Notes under the pieces: model-generated
Told to the model about the DNA's origin: nothing
The model's database searches: none
What the model saw: the letters and a program-made list of their open reading frames with translations, nothing else
Source: Klebsiella pneumoniae
Lineage (GTDB): Bacteria > Pseudomonadota > Gammaproteobacteria > Pseudomonadales > Pseudohongiellaceae
Length of the DNA stretch: 44,937 bases
Assembly: GCA_945869725.1 (NCBI GenBank)
Contig: CAMBPO010000019.1
Location: forward strand, 1-44,937
Direction: 5' to 3'
Position numbers and translations under genes: made by a program
Shown: piece by piece, positions 40,950-44,937 of the stretch
Position numbering within the stretch: position 1 is the first letter of the stretch
Layout of the letters: the number at the start of each line of letters is the position of its first letter

Positions 40950-42854
40950 CTACGCCAATTCGTCATCCCCCGGGTGGCGATAGGCGTTATGCATCACTCG
41001 CCGCTGCCGGAAATAACGCGTAACTCCGGCACGGTCCAGGTATTCCAGTACCTTGATGGTCAGATTGCGGCCAATTGCCGCGCGGTCACGATAATCGGCC
41101 GCAGAAAAACTGCCATCCGGGCTTTCCCGGCACAGTGCCTGCGCAACCGCTGCCAGATCGTCCAGACTTTCTGCCAGATAAAAACGGTTAGGCGCAACAT
41201 CGAGCACATAACCCCACAGCCGCAGATGTTGCATAAAGCTCAGCATCGACTCCCGTTCCAACCCTAGCTGTTCTGCCACCTCGCCAACAATGGGAGGGCA
41301 CAGACCTGCGGGCATCAGTGCGTCACGGACGCGTTGCCAGAGCAGTTCGTCTTCCGGCGCCAGTGTGGGTGTGTGCCCGGGCAGCGCAATAATTGATCCC
41401 CGCCGCTGCAATTGACCGCAGCTCAATAAGCGTTTCAGTACCCGCAAGCCGGTATCACGGGATAAAGTGGGGACTGACGTGCGAAGTAGCTCCTGCTGAT
41501 GAATACCCGGCAGCATGGGTTGAGACTGGTGGGCTTGACGCACGCTCTCCAGCAGACAGGCATCAATCCTTGCCAGTTGCAGCGTGCTTAATGCGTAGTG
41601 ACCCAGTTGTATCACGCAGGCGGCATGCAGGGTGGCGTCGAGTTCATCTGCACGCAGATTCCAGCGCTGTGCAAATGCCGGTACATCGACTTCAATCAAA
41701 TGTTCAGTTTCCACGGTCAAGGCTGCTAAAGCATGGCTTGCCGTGCACAAGGCTTTCAGTCGCTGTATGGCGGCTGGTTTACTGCGGCCGCGTTGTCCAC
41801 CTACCGGATCCAGTACCCGTCCTGCGCCAAGTGTGCGGTTGGCAGAGGGTTCGCGCACAATAAGGCAATCACCGACCAGCGTATGCACGGGCTGATCAAG
41901 CAGTACCTGCGCGAGGCCTGCCACTTCATCCAGCCAGACCAGTTGGCCGTTGATGGCGCTGGCGCCGGTCAGAAATTGCAGCGTGCCGCGGTGAATGCGG
42001 GTATCGGGTAGCAAGCGTAACTGTATATCCATGCGCGCACTGCTATGGAACAGCGCACCGGCCAACAGCCAGTCCCCGCGCTGCGGGTGCCGGCTGTTGA
42101 AATCACCGGTCAGATTAAGGGCCGCGCGCTGTCCGGCACGCAGCTCAGAGACGGGTTGTCCGTCGATTTGTATGGCGCGCAGCCGCACCGGCAGCGCCTG
42201 CTCAGTACCGATGTGCAGATCGCTATTTTTTTGATCAGCCAGTGACAATTGTCCGCTGAGCAAGGTGCCGGTCACCACACAGCCCGCCCCTGGCACACTG
42301 AAGCGTCTGTCGATTAAGAAGCGCGGATGGCCTGCCGTAGTGCGCAGGGTGATCGTGGATGCCAGTGTGCGAATGGCAGTCAACAAATTGCTGATGCCTT
42401 CTGCGCTGGGCGCACAAACCTCGATAACGGGCGAACCCGCGAGGCTGCTGCCGACCAACAACTTCTGGATAGCGGCATGACAGGCGCTTCTCTGTGCCGG
42501 GCTGGCCCTGTCAATGGCGCTCATTACCACAATGGCGCGCTTGATTCCCAGCAAGTCCAATAGCACCAGATGTTCCTGAGTCTGCGGCATGGGGCCTTCA
42601 TCGGCGGCGATAACCAACAGCGCAGCATCCACACCGGCGATGCCAGCCAGCATCGTCCTGATAAAACGCACATGTCCGGGGACATCAACAAATCCGATTG
42701 CCCCGGCCAAGGGGTCATGCAGCCAGGCAAACCCCAGATCAATAGTCATGCCCCGATGCTGCTCCTCAGGCAGCTGATCAGTATTCTTGCCTGTCAGCGC
42801 TTTGATCAGTGTGGTCTTGCCATGATCAACGTGGCCGGACGTTGCAATGATCAC
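40950..42854 (-). CDS. selB: Selenocysteine-specific elongation factor SelB
   Basis: A 634-aa GTPase that delivers Sec-tRNA to UGA codons bearing a SECIS hairpin. G1 motif GHVDHGKT at 7-14, [12 protein letters not shown] (switch I), DVPGH (G3) and the EF-Tu-like domains II and III are present. The C-terminal portion (about 380-634) has winged-helix repeats that bind the SECIS RNA. Length is typical. Its ATG overlaps the selA stop (ATGA at 42851-42854). Ends 12 bp before selC. Confidence 0.97.
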   Translation of the reverse strand: MIIATSGHVDHGKTTLIKALTGKNTDQLPEEQHRGMTIDLGFAWLHDPLAGAIGFVDVPGHVRFIRTMLAGIAGVDAALLVIAADEGPMPQTQEHLVLLDLLGIKRAIVVMSAIDRASPAQRSACHAAIQKLLVGSSLAGSPVIEVCAPSAEGISNLLTAIRTLASTITLRTTAGHPRFLIDRRFSVPGAGCVVTGTLLSGQLSLADQKNSDLHIGTEQALPVRLRAIQIDGQPVSELRAGQRAALNLTGDFNSRHPQRGDWLLAGALFHSSARMDIQLRLLPDTRIHRGTLQFLTGASAINGQLVWLDEVAGLAQVLLDQPVHTLVGDCLIVREPSANRTLGAGRVLDPVGGQRGRSKPAAIQRLKALCTASHALAALTVETEHLIEVDVPAFAQRWNLRADELDATLHAACVIQLGHYALSTLQLARIDACLLESVRQAHQSQPMLPGIHQQELLRTSVPTLSRDTGLRVLKRLLSCGQLQRRGSIIALPGHTPTLAPEDELLWQRVRDALMPAGLCPPIVGEVAEQLGLERESMLSFMQHLRLWGYVLDVAPNRFYLAESLDDLAAVAQALCRESPDGSFSAADYRDRAAIGRNLTIKVLEYLDRAGVTRYFRQRRVMHNAYRHPGDDELA

Positions 42855-44254
42855 GTGGCAGTCTCAGCGACAGCCGCAGCGGCCAGCCACTGCGAGCACA
42901 ATGGCTGAGGATCTTCCACACAGCGGCAATCCAACAGCAGGCTGTCCTCGGCGATGCGGCCGATCACCGGTTGCGGCAACTGTCGCAGCCGCAGGGCAAG
43001 ATCGCGCACCATACGACTCTGTGTGCGTTTGTTGCCTTGAGCGCTGCGCAGACGCAACGCAACACTGGGCAGCCGATCCAGTGGCAGTGAACCGGAGCCA
43101 ATCTGACTGTGCACCTCGCAGGTATCGACCACAAACTCCGCGCCGGCCCAGTCGCGCAGAGACGGCAACAGCACATTGGCGGTTTGCTGAATCGCTGCCT
43201 GACTGCGCGTCAGCAGACGCAAGGTCGGGATACGCAAGGTTAGAGTGTCAGGGTTGGCATACAGTTTCAGCACCGCGCCCAGCGCTGCGAGGGTGAGTTT
43301 GTCGCAGCGTAATGCACGTTTAAGAGGGTTTTTGCGTATTTTACTGATCAGCTCCGCGCGTCCGGCAATGATTCCGGCCTGTGGGCCGCCCAGCAGTTTG
43401 TCAGCGCTGAAGGTCACCACATCAACACCGGCGGCCACGACATCCCTGACCACCGGTTCTGCCGGCAGTCCCAGTGATCGCAGATCAATCAGTGAACCGC
43501 TTCCCAGATCAACCACCAAGGGCAGGTTATGCTGATGGGCAATCTGCGCCAGTTCCTGCTCACCGACCTGTTGGCTGAAACCCTGAATTGCATAGTTGCT
43601 GGTGTGTGCCTTGAGCAGCAGTGCAGTGCGCGGATTCACTGCATCAGCATAGTCGTGCGCGTGGGTGCGATTGGTGGTGCCGACTTCATGCAATTGACAG
43701 TTGGCACGCTCCATCACATCAGGCAGTCTGAAAGAGCCGCCGATTTCAATCAGTTCACCGCGTGACACAATGACTTGCCGGCGTCTGGCCAGCGAGTTCA
43801 GCACCAATAATACGGCCGCCGCATTATTGTTGACCACGGTGGCGGCTTCAGCGCCGGTCAGTTCACAGATCCAGCGCTCCACATGGGAATCGCGGTCACC
43901 ACGTTTGCCGGTGTTTAAATCATATTCCAGATTGCTGGCGCCACTGGCGACATCGGAGATGGCTTTGATGGCTTCCGGCGGTAACGGCGCGCGGCCCAGA
44001 TTGGTGTGTAACACCGTGCCGGTAAGGTTGAACACAGGTATAAAGGACGGAGCCAGGCGGCGCTGCACATCCGCCTGCACCCAAACCAGCAGACTGCGGT
44101 CATCGTCGACGTCACCTTGCCGCCATTGCTGCAGGCCTGCGCGCAATGACGACAGCACCAACGTGCGGCCATGGCAGGTAATCAAAGCTTGCATGGCTGG
44201 CCAGGCCAGCACCTTGTCCACGGCAGGTGGGTGGCGAATCAGTTCTGATGACAT
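42851..44254 (-). CDS. selA: L-seryl-tRNA(Sec) selenium transferase SelA
   Basis: A 467-aa PLP enzyme converting Ser-tRNA(Sec) to Sec-tRNA(Sec) with selenophosphate. The conserved FNLTGTVLHTNLGRAPLP, NNNAAAVLL and PLP lysine in TFSADKLLGGPQAG are all present. The ATG at 44254 gives MSSELIRHPPAVDKVL, matching the family N-terminus; GTG codons at 44272 and 44266, nearer an AAGG, are alternatives. The upstream selenoprotein gene stops at 44288, so co-transcription is likely. SelD (selenophosphate synthetase) is not in the window. Confidence 0.97.
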   Translation of the reverse strand: MSSELIRHPPAVDKVLAWPAMQALITCHGRTLVLSSLRAGLQQWRQGDVDDDRSLLVWVQADVQRRLAPSFIPVFNLTGTVLHTNLGRAPLPPEAIKAISDVASGASNLEYDLNTGKRGDRDSHVERWICELTGAEAATVVNNNAAAVLLVLNSLARRRQVIVSRGELIEIGGSFRLPDVMERANCQLHEVGTTNRTHAHDYADAVNPRTALLLKAHTSNYAIQGFSQQVGEQELAQIAHQHNLPLVVDLGSGSLIDLRSLGLPAEPVVRDVVAAGVDVVTFSADKLLGGPQAGIIAGRAELISKIRKNPLKRALRCDKLTLAALGAVLKLYANPDTLTLRIPTLRLLTRSQAAIQQTANVLLPSLRDWAGAEFVVDTCEVHSQIGSGSLPLDRLPSVALRLRSAQGNKRTQSRMVRDLALRLRQLPQPVIGRIAEDSLLLDCRCVEDPQPLCSQWLAAAAVAETAT

Positions 44255-44287
44255 GATGCGACGCACACCCACCTTGAATTGACAGTG

Positions 44288-44851
44288 TCAGTTTTGTGCG
44301 GCGTCTCCGTCAAAGTCCCCGTCAGAGTCCCCGTCTGAGCGCAACAGGCGCAGAATCGCACCCAGCGCTTCGTCAGCCAGGACACGCATTTCTGCGTCGG
44401 TTCGGTTCTGTATCGGATGCGGCACAAACACCATGGCGGGATCAAAACCCAGCGCCTTGGATTGTGCAGCAGCCGCGTCAACAAATTCACTGGAAGCAAC
44501 TCCTACTCCGGGTATCTGGCGAGACTCCAGATCAGCAATGTCATGCATACAGCACGACGTGCACGATCCTCAGTCAGCCAGTCCTTCCACCAGCAGGTCG
44601 ACTTCAGCAGCCATGAGTTGCTTCAGCTCTGTGGGAGCCGGGCGGGTAAACGTGGGTTTGCTGTAACGCTTCACCTCGATACCCAGCGCCGTCAATTGTT
44701 CTTCAATCCTGTCGAGAAAAACATTGCCGCGTGGTTTGGAGATATCAAGCAGCCCTACGACTTTATTGTGCAGCGTGTCAGGCCTTGGCAGACGTGCGCG
44801 CTGCGCCGGGGCGTTTTCTGCCGTTGGATCCAGCAGTATGGTTTCATTCAT
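44288..44851 (-). CDS. UGSC-family selenoprotein (in-frame TGA read as selenocysteine)
   Basis: Two consecutive frames, 44851-44570 and 44569-44288, join through an in-frame TGA at 44572-44570 to give 187 residues with Sec at position 94. The junction reads LAD-U-GSCTSCCMHD, the UGSC motif (Sec-Gly-Ser-Cys) of a known bacterial selenoprotein family first noted in marine metagenome surveys. Both halves are collinear with one protein, with no start codon signal between them, and the adjacent selA-selB-selC genes supply the decoding machinery. The ATG at 44851 has AGAGG 7 bp upstream. The redox-like U-x-x-C pair suggests a thiol/selenol oxidoreductase; substrate unknown. The C-terminus is Asp/Gly-rich. 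A second gene overlaps the start by 4 bp. Confidence 0.93.
44530..44568 (-). promoter_or_regulatory. Candidate bacterial SECIS hairpin
   Basis: Downstream of the TGA, GTCGTGC (44558-44552) pairs with GCATGAC (44546-44540) over seven base pairs (one G-U) around a 5-nt loop TGTAT. It begins 11 nt after the TGA, the spacing known for the upper stem-loop of the Escherichia coli fdhF SECIS. A lower helix GATC/GATC (44568-44565 with 44533-44530) gives an overall 39-nt hairpin, similar in size to fdhF. Read by eye; not an energy calculation. Confidence 0.65.
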
Positions 44852-44937
44852 AGAGTTACCTCTCGGGTGACAGGAGATGAGCCGATCGGACCAGAGGCGG
44901 CCCAGCCGGCAATCACAGCAGAAAACAGACCGGCGGT
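44848..44937 (-). CDS. C-terminal end of an unidentified protein, translationally coupled to the selenoprotein (cut by window edge)
   Basis: A minus-strand frame enters from the window end and runs 29 residues (ending PVTREVTL) to a TGA at 44848-44850 that overlaps the selenoprotein ATG. The segment FSAVIAGWAASGP is moderately hydrophobic. Too short to identify. The ATGA overlap suggests it is real and in the same operon as the selenoprotein. Confidence 0.5.
   Translation of the reverse strand, partial: TAGLFSAVIAGWAASGPIGSSPVTREVTL

Noticed and set aside
40842..41267. Rightward open frame of 141 codons at the right of pycB
   Set aside because: It overlaps the tRNA-Sec gene and the 3' end of selB in antisense; no protein features.
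44570..44851. A complete 93-aa protein ending at the TGA
   Set aside because: The downstream frame continues with the UGSC motif and a SECIS-like hairpin, so the TGA is better read as selenocysteine.

Overview
The window looks like chromosomal DNA of a gammaproteobacterium with moderate-to-high G+C, probably an aquatic heterotroph of the wider Pseudomonas/Cellvibrio-like group. This is an inference from gene content: a HolD-like gene next to rimI, a pycR/pycA/pycB block arranged as in Pseudomonas, a proteasome-like Anbu gene, and secreted haem/copper proteins of a kind familiar from marine gammaproteobacteria. I see no phage, insertion sequence, rRNA or CRISPR array. Coding density is high, with many 4-base stop/start overlaps.

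Left part (1-14.6 kb): one large gene neighbourhood built on the circularly permuted ATP-grasp / alpha-E / transglutaminase theme. A leftward operon encodes an ATP-grasp protein, an alpha-E protein and a zinc-ribbon metallopeptidase-like protein cut by the window edge. Divergent from it run a 1139-aa transglutaminase-DUF2126 protein, a toxin-antitoxin pair, an ATP-grasp/alpha-E fusion and a second transglutaminase. Next come a QEGLA/DUF1704 protein with an HExxxH motif, the membrane protease HtpX and, facing them, Anbu with a small acidic protein. Comparative genomics has predicted such clusters to make and remove peptide or amide tags. Here two synthetase sets and several peptidase classes sit together.

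Middle part (14.8-29 kb): an acyl-CoA synthetase and a quinone oxidoreductase; a HolD-like protein, RimI, a secreted protein with a lysozyme-like GIGH motif and HisC; a zinc-finger protein and small membrane proteins; a non-coding stretch with three close DnaA boxes; an orphan acidic protein; and a five-gene peptide ABC transporter operon.

Right-middle part (29-40.8 kb): a CopC-like protein, a cytochrome c/copper-monooxygenase-like fusion with an Ig-like secreted partner and a strong terminator, a membrane AraC regulator, haem A synthase, an exported methyltransferase, a sulfurtransferase, and pycR facing pycA-pycB (two-subunit pyruvate carboxylase).

Right end (40.8-44.9 kb): a compact selenocysteine module read leftward: a cut gene, a selenoprotein of the UGSC type with an in-frame TGA, selA, selB and the tRNA-Sec gene selC. 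The selenoprotein would be missed or split in two by ordinary gene calling. A hairpin 11 nt after the TGA fits the geometry of a bacterial SECIS element.
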